Source of the DNA: Azoarcus sp. CIB
GTDB lineage: Bacteria > Pseudomonadota > Gammaproteobacteria > Burkholderiales > Rhodocyclaceae
DNA: 64,000 nt
Assembly: GCF_001190925.1 (NCBI RefSeq)
Contig: NZ_CP011072.1
Location: 2,728,001 to 2,792,000, forward strand
Direction of reading: 5' to 3'
This document shows positions 35,992-46,556 of this stretch, in pieces; positions within the stretch are counted from its first letter, which is position 1; each line of letters begins with the position of its first letter. The translations under genes and the position numbers were made by a program. The notes below the pieces were generated by a model. It ran no database searches. It was not told the DNA's origin and saw nothing but the letters and a program-made list of their open reading frames with translations.

Positions 35992-38748
35992 TCAGCGGAT
36001 CCACCCCTGGCGCCGGGCCATGTTCACCGCCTGGGTCCGGTTGCCGGCGCCGAGCTTGGCGTTGATCTTGCGCAGGTGCGATCTGACCGTGCTCTCGGTG
36101 ACGAACAGTTTTTCGGCGATGGCGTTGTTCGACAGGCCGAAGGACACGAACTCCAGGATGTTCAATTCACGCGCCGAAAGCGAGGCTGCGGCATCGACCA
36201 CCTCGTCCTCGCTGCCCGCGGGTTCCAGCCTGCATCCGGCCCGCTGCAGAATCCGATCGATGAACAAAGCTAGTTCGTCGCCCTGCTCCTTGCCTTCCAC
36301 CTGCCGGGCCAGGCGCAGTTCGCGCAGCAGTTCGACGATGGGGGCGCCCTCTTCCAGGAAGGTGCGAACCAGGCCCTCGTTGCACGCCGTCTCCGTGCAT
36401 TCCTGGATCATCCGCATCGCCAGCCGAACCTGGCCGGACATGTGCAGCGCCTTGGCCAGCAGAATCTTCAGCTTCAGCACGCGGCGGTTCCGGGAATGGT
36501 TCTGGGCCGAGCGGATCTCGGCCTTGATCGCATCGATGATTTCCGCATCGCCGCCGCCATGCACGAACAGGCGGAAGCGACACAGTTCCGTGGTTTCCAG
36601 ATCGTTGGCCGGCATGATCATGCCGCGCAGGCTGGCCCACGCCGCCGGGTATTCGGCACGTTCGCATTGATTCCTGGCGTCTGCCAGGTCGCCTCTGAGC
36701 AAGGCCATCCTGGCCCTTTCCAGTTGGGCGGACGCGATCACGCGCGGCAAGTTGTTGTGCCGACCAAAGTATTCCAGTTCGCTCAGATAGTGGTAGCAGT
36801 GGTCGAGATCGCCGCGGTCGTGGGCGATGCGGGCGTAAATGACGTGGCTGATGATCAGTTGATCGGGCAGGACGTACTCCCGCACGATCGGAAGATAGAG
36901 CGCCAGCAACTGCTCCGCCTCGTCCAGCTCGTCGATGTCGTACAGGGCCTCTGCGAGATAGACCGCCGCGATCGAGCGCCCGACGCTGCGGCTGCCGAAA
37001 GCAACTTCGGCCTCGCCCAGCGCCACGCGGAAATGCGCGATGGCCTCCCGCACCCGGCCTTGTGCCAGGCTCACCAGCCCCTGCAGGCACATCGTGTATA
37101 CGATGGGGAAGGTCGTGCTCCGGCTTTCGCCCTCCGGATTCGAACGGGTCAGCAGTTCGATCGCGTCGGCATAGCGATTGGCGGCAACCCGCCACGTCGC
37201 CAGCGTCGTGGTGAGGATGGCATAGCAAAAGCTGTCCCGGTGGACAACCGCGTGGACCGCCTCCTCCGCCAGCCAGAAACCTTCCTCGTGGCGATCCAGA
37301 ATCGCCAGGATATAGGGTCTCAGGGCATCGATTTCATTGGACAAGCCCTCGCTGGCCGGGAGCACAGCCTTGTCGCCTTCAAGCGCATCCAGGCGCCGCA
37401 GCGCCTCGGCGCCTCGCCGGGTGAAGGTCAGCGCCCAGATATGGGCAAGGCGCAAACGCGGCTTGAGCCGCAGCGACTCGGTCGGCAAGGCGTCGAGCCA
37501 GCGCGCCAATAGCCGGAAGCGGCCTTCGAAAAGCAGGCTGTTGCTGCGGGACGCGATGAGCGACAGGACATATTCGGTCATCCCCGAAGCCAGCGCGTGC
37601 TCGATCGCCGGAATGGGCCGCCCTTCCGCTTCGTACCACTTGGCGGCGGTCAGGTGGAGGGCGGAAATTTCCTGGGGATAGAGCCGCTCCAGTTGGCCGC
37701 GCAGGAAAGCGCCAAAAAGACCGTGATAGCGGTAGAGGTTCCGCTCGCCGCCATCCAGGGTCGTGACGCAAACGTTGGAATGTGCCAGGCGGATCAAGAC
37801 CTGATCGCTGTCGTCACGGCCGCACACGGCGTCGCACAGGGATTTGTTGAGTTCGCCGAGAATGCTGCTCTTGAGCAGAAAACTCTGCATGTCTTCCGGT
37901 TGATTGGAAAGAACAGCCTCGGCCAGGTATTCGGCCACGGCCGAATTCGACCCCGAAAACGTGGCGATGAAGGATTCCGGGTTTTGCCGGTTTTCCAGCG
38001 CCATCGAGGCCAGCCACAGCACCGCGGGCCAGCCTTCCGTATCGCCGTAGAGCTTGGCGACGCCTTCTGCCGAGAGCTTCAAGCCTCTCTGGGTACGCAG
38101 GAAGAATTCGGTTTCCTCGCGGGAGAAGCGCAGCCACATCTGGTCCACTTCCACCAGTTGCCCTTGGGCGCGCAGGCGGCCGAGTTGCAGGTTGGGCGTC
38201 TCGCGCGACGCGATCGCCAATTGCCCGCCGGGCGGCAGGCGACTGATGATGACCCGAAGCAGGTCGTCGATGGAGCGATTGGATACCGATTCGAATTCGT
38301 CGATGAAGAGCGTGAACGGATGTTCGCAATCGGCCACGCTATCGACCAGCTTCAGCGCCAACTGATCGACCCCGGGCGTCACGCCGGTCGAAACCTGGTG
38401 CTCGTCATGGCTGCCCGCCGGCCGCAACACCTGATCGAAGACTGCGATGAGGTGGGTTAGGAAACGACGGAAATCGTCGTCGAGGGAATCCAGGGTCAGC
38501 CAAGCCACCCGCCGGCCGTCGGCCTGCAGGTGATCGAGGTATTGGCGCATCGCGGTGGTCTTGCCGAAACCGGCGGGCGCCCGGAACAGGATCAGCCGGG
38601 TATCGGCGGAGCGCGCCACCAATTCGGCGATCTTGCGTCTCGCGACCGGTCGATAGGCCGCCGATGGCGCGGCCAGTTTCGCCCGCCGGACGATGCCGGG
38701 CAATTGCACCGGCGATTCATTTGAATCGATTTCTGAATTATTTGACAT
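35992..38748 (-). CDS. MalT-type ATP-dependent LuxR family regulator
   Basis: The 918-residue protein has a Walker A motif APAGFGKTT (residues 57-65) in an N-terminal STAND-type ATPase domain and a long helical-repeat middle. A C-terminal LuxR helix-turn-helix (SARELNILEFVSFGLSNNAI, then TESTVRSHLRKINAKLG) follows. This is the MalT/AlkS architecture; such proteins are activated by an inducer plus ATP. It lies on the opposite strand between the first CaiB-SDR pair and the rest of the acyl-CoA cluster, and is the best candidate for its activator. Confidence 0.92.
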   Translation of the reverse strand: MSNNSEIDSNESPVQLPGIVRRAKLAAPSAAYRPVARRKIAELVARSADTRLILFRAPAGFGKTTAMRQYLDHLQADGRRVAWLTLDSLDDDFRRFLTHLIAVFDQVLRPAGSHDEHQVSTGVTPGVDQLALKLVDSVADCEHPFTLFIDEFESVSNRSIDDLLRVIISRLPPGGQLAIASRETPNLQLGRLRAQGQLVEVDQMWLRFSREETEFFLRTQRGLKLSAEGVAKLYGDTEGWPAVLWLASMALENRQNPESFIATFSGSNSAVAEYLAEAVLSNQPEDMQSFLLKSSILGELNKSLCDAVCGRDDSDQVLIRLAHSNVCVTTLDGGERNLYRYHGLFGAFLRGQLERLYPQEISALHLTAAKWYEAEGRPIPAIEHALASGMTEYVLSLIASRSNSLLFEGRFRLLARWLDALPTESLRLKPRLRLAHIWALTFTRRGAEALRRLDALEGDKAVLPASEGLSNEIDALRPYILAILDRHEEGFWLAEEAVHAVVHRDSFCYAILTTTLATWRVAANRYADAIELLTRSNPEGESRSTTFPIVYTMCLQGLVSLAQGRVREAIAHFRVALGEAEVAFGSRSVGRSIAAVYLAEALYDIDELDEAEQLLALYLPIVREYVLPDQLIISHVIYARIAHDRGDLDHCYHYLSELEYFGRHNNLPRVIASAQLERARMALLRGDLADARNQCERAEYPAAWASLRGMIMPANDLETTELCRFRLFVHGGGDAEIIDAIKAEIRSAQNHSRNRRVLKLKILLAKALHMSGQVRLAMRMIQECTETACNEGLVRTFLEEGAPIVELLRELRLARQVEGKEQGDELALFIDRILQRAGCRLEPAGSEDEVVDAAASLSARELNILEFVSFGLSNNAIAEKLFVTESTVRSHLRKINAKLGAGNRTQAVNMARRQGWIR

Positions 38749-38940
38749 ATTTTATCTCGTCCTCCAATTCCTTGAACTGCTGCTGTCTTGCTGTCTATCT
38801 CCTCGACTATCAGGGCTCGATGCATGATATTTATATTTAAAGTATCCGAGCCGGTGACTGATTGAGCAATCTCTTCCGAATTCCGCAGACCCGCGAATAC
38901 TGCCCTGATGCAGCCATCCAGGCGCCGGTTTCGCAAGGCA

Positions 38941-39687
38941 TCAGCTTGCCGCAGCCTGAGGAATCGTTGCCGCATAATGATGCGGAAACAGTCTGCGCAT
39001 CTCTGCTTCAATCCAATTTCTGGCAACCAAATTGATTTCGTTGGCATCCATGTCCCCGGGCGCGATGGCGGGGCCGATGCTGACGATGATTTCACCGGGC
39101 GTCTTCAGCCAGGTGTCACGCCGCCAGAATTCGCCGGCATTGTGCGCGACCGGGACCACGGGTACCTGCGCCTGTTGCGCGAGCCTGGCGCCGCCCGGCT
39201 GGTAGCGGCGCGTCGCCCCGAGCTCGACCCGCGTCCCCTCGGGAAAAACCACGACCCAGAAGCCTTCGGCAAGACGCGCCCGCCCCTGCTCGACGACCTG
39301 GGTCAGCGCGTCCTTGGCAGCGCCCCGATCGATCGCGATGCCGGAGGTCAAGGCAAGCCCCCAGCCAAAGAAGGGCACTTTCAGCAACTCACGCTTGAAT
39401 ACGAAACATAGCGGCGGAAATATCACCTGCAGCGCCATCGTTTCCCACGCCGATTGATGCTTGGACAGGATCACGGCCGGTTCGGCGGGAATGTTCTCGC
39501 GTCCGATCACCCGATAGCGGATGCCCAGCAGATGCCACGCGAACCAGATCACCAGCGGCGCCCAGCTGACGACGATGCGACGGCGCACGGAGGACGGCAA
39601 CGGAAGGGCAAGTACGCCCAGGATCGCACAGGGCGGCGTGACGATCACAAGGAACATCGCAAACAACAGGGAACGCAAGGCAAGCAT
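38941..39687 (-). CDS. 1-acyl-sn-glycerol-3-phosphate acyltransferase (PlsC family)
   Basis: The 248-residue protein starts with a membrane segment (LLFAMFLVIVTPPCAILGVL). It has the acyltransferase motifs KHQSAWE (HX4E in place of HX4D, as seen in part of the family) and FPEGTR. It transfers an acyl chain to lysophosphatidate at the inner membrane. The start at 39687 follows GAGGAGAATC; in-frame codons upstream to 39837 have no support. A phospholipid role is usual, but its place inside a catabolic cluster is unexplained. Confidence 0.88.
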   Translation of the reverse strand: MLALRSLLFAMFLVIVTPPCAILGVLALPLPSSVRRRIVVSWAPLVIWFAWHLLGIRYRVIGRENIPAEPAVILSKHQSAWETMALQVIFPPLCFVFKRELLKVPFFGWGLALTSGIAIDRGAAKDALTQVVEQGRARLAEGFWVVVFPEGTRVELGATRRYQPGGARLAQQAQVPVVPVAHNAGEFWRRDTWLKTPGEIIVSIGPAIAPGDMDANEINLVARNWIEAEMRRLFPHHYAATIPQAAAS

Positions 39688-39913
39688 GATTCTCCTCACT
39701 AGGCGGCGGAATCGGCAACGACCGTTGCAGGACCGGATGGATGGGAACTTACCGAGATGCTCCCACAAGTACCGCTGAAACAAACTGTCCGATCCGACGA
39801 TGCCCGCCCGCTTCTTTCTGCTCACACTAGGTGCCAATCAGCAATCGGGAAGCATGATTCCCGGGCAGCCTGCCCATCGATCATGGCACTCCGCAATCTT
39901 GGAAGACCTTCAG

Positions 39914-40654
39914 ATGACACAGGAACTCAATTTTTCCGGCAAGACGGTACTGGTAGTGGGGGGATCTAGCGGGATCGGCAACGCCATCGCCCAGGCGTTC
40001 CGGGCCCGAGGGGCAAGCGTCCATGTCTGGGGCACGCGGGCCGATGCCGGCGCCTATGGTGATTCCCCGGACTCGGATCTGGCCGGGCTGCACTATGCGC
40101 AGGTGGACCTGTCCTCTCCCGCCAGCATCCGGCACTACCAGCCGGCTTTCGACCGGCTCGACGTGCTGGTCCTGAGCCAGGGCATCGTGCTCTACGACCG
40201 GGCCGAATTCCAGCCCGAGAGTTTCCGAAAGGTGGTCGAAGTGAACCTGAACAGCCTGATGGACTGTTGCGATCGTTTCCACGACATGCTCCAGGCCAGC
40301 GCCGGCTCGGTCATCGTCATCAGTTCTTCGTCCGCCTTCCACTCCACCCGCGGCAACCCGGCCTACGGCGCCTCCAAGACCGGCGCCATGGGTCTGACCC
40401 GCAACCTCGCCGACGCCTGGGCACCCGAGGGCATCCGGGTCAACGGCATCGCTCCCGGCATGGTGCCCACCAAGATGACCAAGGTCACCACCGATCATCC
40501 CAAGCGCGTCGCCGCGATGTGTTCGCAGATCCCCCTGGGCCGCCTGGGCAGCACGGAGGAAGTGGCCGGCGTCGCCCTGTTCTTGGCATCGCCCCTCGCC
40601 TCGTACGTGATCGGCCAGACCATCCCGGTGGATGGCGGCCTCACGCTGCGCTGA
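39914..40654 (+). CDS. SDR-family dehydrogenase
   Basis: The 246-residue protein has GGSSGIG, the serine of ISSSSAFHS and the catalytic YGASK. The start at 39914 is where homology begins (MTQELNFSGKTVLVVGG); GGAAG lies nine bases upstream. It is followed after 13 bases by the phosphotransferase-like gene, so the two are likely cotranscribed with the downstream ADH and acyl-CoA dehydrogenase genes. Confidence 0.9.
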   Translation: MTQELNFSGKTVLVVGGSSGIGNAIAQAFRARGASVHVWGTRADAGAYGDSPDSDLAGLHYAQVDLSSPASIRHYQPAFDRLDVLVLSQGIVLYDRAEFQPESFRKVVEVNLNSLMDCCDRFHDMLQASAGSVIVISSSSAFHSTRGNPAYGASKTGAMGLTRNLADAWAPEGIRVNGIAPGMVPTKMTKVTTDHPKRVAAMCSQIPLGRLGSTEEVAGVALFLASPLASYVIGQTIPVDGGLTLR

Positions 40655-40667
40655 CCGGGAGAGCGGA

Positions 40668-41720
40668 ATGGCGCGCGAAGCTTGGCAGGAACTCGTCGAT
40701 GTCGATCGACTCGCTGCGTGGATGGACAGCCGGGGCCTGGCGCAAGGAGCGATTGCCGATGCTCGGCCCCTGACCGGCGGCACCCAGAATCTGCTGCTGC
40801 GCTTCCGGCGCGGCGACCGGCAATTCGTCCTGCGCCGTCCTCCTCAGCACCCGCGCATGGACGGCACGGCAACGATGCAGCGGGAAGCCCGGGTGCTGGG
40901 CGCCCTGGCCGGCACCCGGGTCCCCCATGCGCGCCTGATCGCCGGCTGTGACGACAAGACGATCCTCGGTGCCGGGTTTTACCTGATGGAACCAGTGGAA
41001 GGTTTCACCCCCACCGGGCCATTGCCTGCCCCCTTCGTCGAGCATGCCGGCTACCGGCAACAGATCGGGCTGGCCATGGCAGAAGCGATCGCCGAACTCG
41101 CCGCGGTCGACTACGTTGCCGTGGGCCTCGCCGATTTCGGCAAGATCGAAGGCTACCTCGAACGACAGGTGGGCCGCTGGCGGTCCCAACTCGAAGGCTA
41201 TCGCGACTATCCAGGCTGGCCCGGCCCGGCCGGCATCCCGGGGACCGAATCCGTGGGACTCTGGCTGGAAGCGAACAAGCCGGCTACTTTCCAGCCTGGC
41301 ATCGTGCATGGCGACTATCACCTGGCCAACGTCATGTTCCAGCACGAGCGTCCGGAACTGGCGGCAATCGTGGACTGGGAACTGGCCACCATCGGCGATC
41401 CGCTGATCGATCTGGGCTGGCTGATCGCCACCTGGCCCGACGCGGGCGGCGCCAGCATCGTCCCCAAGCTCGAAGCCTCGCCCTGGGACCACTTTGTCCA
41501 CGCCGACGAACTGATCGAGCGCTATGCGCAGACCAGCCGGCGAGACCTGTCCGACCTGCGCTGGTACACGGTACTCGCCTGCTACAAGCTCGGCATATTG
41601 CTCGAAGGCAGCTACGCCCGCGCCTGCGCCGGCAAGGCGCCCATGGATGTCGGCCTGTCGCTGCATGCCGCCACGCTCCGCCTGTTCGAACGCGCCCAGA
41701 ACTGGATGGAGAGCCGTTAG
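40668..41720 (+). CDS. Aminoglycoside phosphotransferase-like kinase (ACAD10/11-type APH domain)
   Basis: The 350-residue protein has the kinase-like catalytic loop VHGDYHLANVMF and the metal motif IVDWELATIGDPLIDLGW. This family is unlike true drug kinases. It is homologous to the APH domain of ACAD10/ACAD11 and to LvaA, which phosphorylate hydroxyacyl-CoAs. An ACAD11-like dehydrogenase is encoded two genes downstream. It therefore probably activates a 4-hydroxyacyl-CoA or related hydroxyl for elimination. GGGAGAGCGG precedes the ATG. Confidence 0.85.
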   Translation: MAREAWQELVDVDRLAAWMDSRGLAQGAIADARPLTGGTQNLLLRFRRGDRQFVLRRPPQHPRMDGTATMQREARVLGALAGTRVPHARLIAGCDDKTILGAGFYLMEPVEGFTPTGPLPAPFVEHAGYRQQIGLAMAEAIAELAAVDYVAVGLADFGKIEGYLERQVGRWRSQLEGYRDYPGWPGPAGIPGTESVGLWLEANKPATFQPGIVHGDYHLANVMFQHERPELAAIVDWELATIGDPLIDLGWLIATWPDAGGASIVPKLEASPWDHFVHADELIERYAQTSRRDLSDLRWYTVLACYKLGILLEGSYARACAGKAPMDVGLSLHAATLRLFERAQNWMESR

Positions 41721-41767
41721 ATGGTTGGCCGCCTGACGCCGTTTACCACCTGTGACGCGGACGATCT

Positions 41768-42811
41768 ATGAAGGCGCTCTGTTACGCGGGTCCACGAACC
41801 ATTCACTATGAAACGGTTTCGGATGCCAGGCTGGAAGACGACGACGACATCGTGGTGCGCATGGAAGCGTGCGGCATCTGCGGCAGCGATCTGCATATCT
41901 ACCACGGCCAACCGTTTCCCGGAAACGAAACCCCTTGCTTCAGCGTCGGCCACGAAGCCATCGGCGAAGTCATGGAGGCCGGCAAAGGGGTGCGCCGTTT
42001 CAGACCGGGCGACCGGGTTATGCTCTCGGCGTCGGTCGGATGCGGCGCCTGCCGGAACTGCCTCGCCGGGCACGTTCAGGCCTGTACCAGCGGACCGATG
42101 CGGATCTACGGCATCGGGCGCGGCTTGGCAGGTTGCCAGGCCGAGGCCATCCGGGTGCCGGCCGCGGACTGCAATGCAGCCCCCATGCCCGAAGGCATCA
42201 GCGTCGACCAGGCCATCATGCTGACCGACAACCTCCCCACCGCGTGGCTCGGGTGCATCAATGCCAATATCCACCCGGGCGATACGGTTGCAGTCGTCGG
42301 TCTCGGGTCGATCGGTCTGATGGCGGTGGAAAGTGCCTTTGTGTTCGGCGCCAGCCGCGTTTTCGCCATCGACCCCATCGCCGAACGACGCCAGATCGCG
42401 GCAAGCCTGGGCGCTATTCCACTGGAACCGACCACCGCGCTTGCCGAAATCCAGGAAGCCACCAGCGGCCAGATGGCGCATAGCGCCATCGAGGCCGTCG
42501 GTCTCGATGCGACGATAAAACTGGCGATTGGCCTGGTAGCAAAGTGCGGCACCGTTTCCGTGGTCGGTGCGGGTATCTCCGCCATCAGCGAATTCCCGTT
42601 CCGCGAGCTTCTGATCCGCAATCTCGACTTCCGTGCTGGCCTGTGTTCCGCACAAGAGCACTGGGAATCGCTGGTTCCTCTCATCCAGCAGGGACGGCTG
42701 CACCCTGAACGTTTCGTTACCCACGCCTTCGCCTTGAACCAGGGCGAAGAAGCCTACCGGATATTCGATGCACGCCTCGACGGTGCGTTGAAGATCGTCA
42801 TGACGCCGTAG
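41768..42811 (+). CDS. Zinc-dependent alcohol dehydrogenase (MDR family)
   Basis: The 347-residue protein has the catalytic zinc ligands Cys38 (CGICGSD) and the GHE motif (His62, Glu63). The structural-zinc cysteine cluster [15 protein letters not shown] and the NAD-binding GLGSIG are also present. It should oxidise a secondary or primary alcohol, or reduce a ketone, with NAD. It sits between the kinase and the acyl-CoA dehydrogenase and may provide or remove the hydroxyl that is phosphorylated. Confidence 0.92.
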   Translation: MKALCYAGPRTIHYETVSDARLEDDDDIVVRMEACGICGSDLHIYHGQPFPGNETPCFSVGHEAIGEVMEAGKGVRRFRPGDRVMLSASVGCGACRNCLAGHVQACTSGPMRIYGIGRGLAGCQAEAIRVPAADCNAAPMPEGISVDQAIMLTDNLPTAWLGCINANIHPGDTVAVVGLGSIGLMAVESAFVFGASRVFAIDPIAERRQIAASLGAIPLEPTTALAEIQEATSGQMAHSAIEAVGLDATIKLAIGLVAKCGTVSVVGAGISAISEFPFRELLIRNLDFRAGLCSAQEHWESLVPLIQQGRLHPERFVTHAFALNQGEEAYRIFDARLDGALKIVMTP

Positions 42812-42849
42812 GTTCGTCCTGCGGATCCCAATCACAACGAGGAGTCTCC

Positions 42850-44070
42850 ATGGAATTCGATTTCAGTCCCAAGTCAAAAGAACTGCAACAGCGCCTGTTG
42901 CGCTTTTTCGACGAACACATCCTCCCCAACGAACATCGTTTCGCGGAGGAGGTGGAAGCCAACCGGCGCGCCGGCAACGCCTGGCTACCGACCGCCATCG
43001 TCGAGGAACTCAAGGAGAAGGCGAAAGCCGCGGGCCTGTGGAACCTGTTCCTGCCGCATTCCGCTCGGGCGCCCGAAGGCCTGTCCAACCTGGACTATGC
43101 CCCGCTGTGTGAAATCATGGGCAAGGTGCACTGGGCGCCCGAGGTGTTCAACTGCTCGGCGCCGGACACCGGCAACATGGAAACCCTCGAACTCTACGGC
43201 ACCGAAGCCCAGAAGGACGCCTGGCTCGACCCCCTGCTGCGCGGCGAAATCCGCTCCAGCTTCGTGATGACCGAACCGGACGTGGCCAGTTCAGACGCTA
43301 CCAATGTGCAAACCCGGATCGAGCGCGACGGCGACCACTACGTCATCAACGGCAGCAAGTCCTGGATTTCCGGCGCCGGCGACCCGCGCACGAAGATCTA
43401 CATCGTCATGGGCAAGACCGATCCGACTGCCGCCCGGCACCTGCAGCAATCGATGATCCTGGTCCCGGCCGATACCCCCGGAATCACGGTGACCCGCCCA
43501 CTGCGCGTGCTCGGTTACGACCATGCGCCCTCCGGCCACATGGCCGTGGAACTGGTCAACGTCCGCGTGCCGATCGACAATCTGCTGCTCGGCGAAGGTC
43601 GCGGCTTCGAAATCGCCCAAGGGCGCCTGGGGCCGGGGCGCATCCATCACTGCATGCGCTGCATCGGTGTCGCCGAGCGCGCCCTGGAACTCATGGTGCG
43701 CCGAGCCAAGAACCGGGTGGCGTTCGGCCGTCCCCTTTCCGAGCAGGGTGTCTGGCGCGAGCGCATCGCCGAGGCCCGCATCATGATCGAACAGGCCCGC
43801 CTGTTGGTGTTCAAAACCGCGTACATGATGGACACCGTCGGTAACAAGCAGGCACGTGGCGAAATCGCCATGATCAAGGTGCTGGCACCCAACGTCTCCA
43901 GCCGGATCGTCGATTGGGCTATCCAGATGTACGGCGCCAGCGGCCTGTGCGACGACACGCCCCTGGCCGAAATGTACGCCCTGCAGCGCGCGATCCGTTT
44001 CACCGACGGGCCGGATGAGGTGCATCGCAACGCCATTGCCAAGCTGGAGCTCGCGCGCTACGACACATAG
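42850..44070 (+). CDS. Acyl-CoA dehydrogenase, ACAD10/ACAD11-like
   Basis: The 406-residue protein has standard FAD-binding blocks ([20 protein letters not shown]) and the ACAD11-type hallmarks [10 protein letters not shown] and [18 protein letters not shown]. The usual catalytic glutamate (in YEGT) aligns with aspartate in FTDGPD, as in that branch. In ACAD11 this domain removes phosphate from a phosphorylated hydroxyacyl-CoA. With the kinase gene nearby, the same two-step reaction is a strong hypothesis. AACGAGGAGTCTCC precedes the ATG. Confidence 0.9.
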   Translation: MEFDFSPKSKELQQRLLRFFDEHILPNEHRFAEEVEANRRAGNAWLPTAIVEELKEKAKAAGLWNLFLPHSARAPEGLSNLDYAPLCEIMGKVHWAPEVFNCSAPDTGNMETLELYGTEAQKDAWLDPLLRGEIRSSFVMTEPDVASSDATNVQTRIERDGDHYVINGSKSWISGAGDPRTKIYIVMGKTDPTAARHLQQSMILVPADTPGITVTRPLRVLGYDHAPSGHMAVELVNVRVPIDNLLLGEGRGFEIAQGRLGPGRIHHCMRCIGVAERALELMVRRAKNRVAFGRPLSEQGVWRERIAEARIMIEQARLLVFKTAYMMDTVGNKQARGEIAMIKVLAPNVSSRIVDWAIQMYGASGLCDDTPLAEMYALQRAIRFTDGPDEVHRNAIAKLELARYDT

Positions 44071-44146
44071 AGCAGTCCAGGTCGTGCCCCGACATCCGAA
44101 ACAGTCTTGAGTCTAGCTTGGCATATGGGCACTTCTGGAGGTTCTG

Positions 44147-45025
44147 GTGACTTATCGCTTCGATACCATAACCGGCACGCTTGATCGTGGCGTCTTGTTC
44201 GCCACGATCGGCAATCCGCCCTGCAACGTAATGTCGGTACAGATGATGTCCGACCTGACCGAATTGGGCCAAAGGATCTCCGCAGATGACAGCGTTCGTG
44301 TGCTGGTGCTACAGAGCCAGGACCCGGAATTTTTCATCGCACATTTCGATACCCCCGTCGTCATTCAGAAATCCATCGAGGGGTTGCCCAAACGCGCCAG
44401 GGAGTTAAGTCCGCTGCAGGCCATGTGCGCAATGCTTAGGGACAATCCGAAACCCAGCTTGGTGAAAATTGGAGGCCGCGCTGGCGGCGGAGGCAGCGAA
44501 CTGGCGTCATCCTGTGACATGCGATTCGGCGTGCGCGGCAAAACAGTGATCAACCAGATGGAGGTGCCGCTTGGCCTTCTGCCTGGCGCCTCTGGATCGC
44601 AGAACCTGCCTCGACTCATGGGCCGCGGGCGAGCGCTTGAGGTCATTCTCGGCGGTAACGATCTCGATGCCGAAACGGCAGAACGATGGGGTTATCTCAA
44701 CCGCATCTTCGACACCGTTAACGAAATGGACAGCTTCGTCGACGCCCTTGCGTTCCGTATCGCGAAATGGCCACCCCATGCCGTGGCACTGGCAAAGGAG
44801 TCGGTGGGCAACATCGATCTTCCATGGCGGCAGGGATTGTTGGAGGAGCAGTTGCTCGCCGCGCACGCCGTACGCGATCCTGCAACGAAACGACTGCTCC
44901 GCAAATTCATGGAGCTCGGTGCGCATACCCGTGATGGCGAGGCGCGCATGGGGACACTGCTCCTCAAAGTCGCAGAGGCGCTGGCTGCCGAGTCAGGAAC
45001 GAAAAATAAGGGCGATATCCCCTGA
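44147..45025 (+). CDS. Enoyl-CoA hydratase/isomerase family protein
   Basis: The 292-residue crotonase-fold protein starts at GTG, with TGGAGG seven bases upstream. It has the oxyanion and active-site blocks GGRAGGGGSELASSCDMRFG and QMEVPLGLLPGASGSQNL. The glutamate of SELASSCD matches one catalytic residue of hydratases, but the second, in LPGAS, is not glutamate. Hydration, isomerisation or another crotonase reaction is possible. Its codon use appears slightly more AT-rich than its neighbours, which may hint at separate acquisition. Confidence 0.88.
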   Translation: MTYRFDTITGTLDRGVLFATIGNPPCNVMSVQMMSDLTELGQRISADDSVRVLVLQSQDPEFFIAHFDTPVVIQKSIEGLPKRARELSPLQAMCAMLRDNPKPSLVKIGGRAGGGGSELASSCDMRFGVRGKTVINQMEVPLGLLPGASGSQNLPRLMGRGRALEVILGGNDLDAETAERWGYLNRIFDTVNEMDSFVDALAFRIAKWPPHAVALAKESVGNIDLPWRQGLLEEQLLAAHAVRDPATKRLLRKFMELGAHTRDGEARMGTLLLKVAEALAAESGTKNKGDIP

Positions 45026-45131
45026 CCAGCAACAGGTGATTACCGCCAGACCGTATTCATCATAAGTCGTTGGAATTCCAGGCGCGGTTCTAGTACCGAG
45101 AGCAGCCAAAACACTAAATAGAGGCATTCCC

Positions 45132-46382
45132 ATGGGAATAAAAGAAGAATCTCACAGGGCATGGCTTCAGCTGGCCTTCAGTTGCCTGCTGGTGGCGACC
45201 ATGGGGACGACGACCCTGCTATCCTTCTTCACCTTGCCGGTGTCCACGGCATTGGGCGTTCCGCGGGCGGCCTTCACCCTCTATACAAGCATCATGTCCC
45301 TGATGGTCATCGTGTCCATGCCCTTCTGGGGCAGGATGCTGCCCAGGATTGGCATCAGGGCCATGGTCGCCATCTCCGGCGCGGGCGCGGGCCTTTCCTA
45401 CTTGGCAATGTCCCAATTCACCGCCCTGTGGCAATTCTATATTGCCGGCATCGTCGTCGGATTCACATTGCCAGCCTGCTCGTTCCTGCCCGCCTCGGTC
45501 ATCGTCACCAACTGGTTCGAGAAGCGCCGGGGCACGGCGATGGGCATTGCGATGGCCTTTACCGGTGTCTATGCCGCCCTCGCCAGCACCTTCCTTCCCG
45601 GCATGATCATGAAAACTGGCTGGCAGGCTGCCTATCTGTTCCTCGGGATCGTGGTACTGGTGCTGACGATTCCGATTGCACCGTTCCTGCGCGATCATCC
45701 GTCGAAGATGGGTTTGCAGCCCTATGGCGCCAGGAAGGAAACGGGCGCGCCGGGGCCGTTCGCCGCACCTTCGGGCGTATCCGCCGCCGTGGCGTACAGA
45801 TCCGGCGCATTCTGGTTGGTATGCGCCGGACTGTTCTTCGGCCACGCCTCCATCATAGGATTCATCCAGCATGCCCCGGCTCATTTGACGAGCAAGGGCA
45901 TCAGCCCGGTCGAGGCCGGGACCTTCATGAGTCTGTGCATGCTTTCCCTGATCGGCGCCAAGGTGATCCTGGGCTGGCTGAATGATCGTATCGGAACCGT
46001 CGGTTCGAATCTCGTTTGCCTGTCCTTCGGCGCCCTTGCGCTCTTCCTGTTTACCCGGATGGGCGGGCAGGCGGTCATCTCCGGCATCGGCGCGGCCTTG
46101 TTCGTTGCCTATGCCTTCGGCTACGCCTACAACAGTATCTTTCCGCCGCTGCTGATATCGAGGATGTTCGGCGCAACGAAGGACTTCGCGTCCATATACG
46201 GCGTTGCCTATGCCCTGGCCTGCGTCGGCGTCGCCGTGGGCCCGCCGCTGTTCGGGACTTCCTACGATCTGACGGGCTCCTACGACACCATGCTGCTCAT
46301 CAGCATCGGCCTGGTCGCCCTCTCCGCAGCCATGTCCATCCTGGCCATCAGAATGAGCGCCCAAATTCCCAGGGCGGCGTAG
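45132..46382 (+). CDS. MFS transporter (monocarboxylate/OFA-like)
   Basis: The 416-residue hydrophobic protein has about twelve transmembrane segments and is of the same broad MFS_1 type as the carrier at 11736. It is presumably the uptake system for the substrate of this second cluster. The ATG at 45132 has a weak AGAGG site 11 bases upstream. Confidence 0.87.
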   Translation: MGIKEESHRAWLQLAFSCLLVATMGTTTLLSFFTLPVSTALGVPRAAFTLYTSIMSLMVIVSMPFWGRMLPRIGIRAMVAISGAGAGLSYLAMSQFTALWQFYIAGIVVGFTLPACSFLPASVIVTNWFEKRRGTAMGIAMAFTGVYAALASTFLPGMIMKTGWQAAYLFLGIVVLVLTIPIAPFLRDHPSKMGLQPYGARKETGAPGPFAAPSGVSAAVAYRSGAFWLVCAGLFFGHASIIGFIQHAPAHLTSKGISPVEAGTFMSLCMLSLIGAKVILGWLNDRIGTVGSNLVCLSFGALALFLFTRMGGQAVISGIGAALFVAYAFGYAYNSIFPPLLISRMFGATKDFASIYGVAYALACVGVAVGPPLFGTSYDLTGSYDTMLLISIGLVALSAAMSILAIRMSAQIPRAA

Positions 46383-46556
46383 GTCGGACGGACAAGCGAG
46401 CATCCATTCGACAATCCGGCATGACCCCTTTTCATTGCCGATTGAAATTCTGTCGTTTCGGACGATGGCCCGCCGCCATCCGGCGGTAATGATTCAAGGG
46501 TCGAGCTTCAGGCTCGCACAACATCGATTCCGCAAGCAAGGCATTGGAGTTTCCGC

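Noticed and set aside
40668-41720. Aminoglycoside resistance gene
   Set aside because: The family match is to acyl-CoA-associated kinases and the gene lies in a CoA-pathway cluster, so a resistance role is unlikely.
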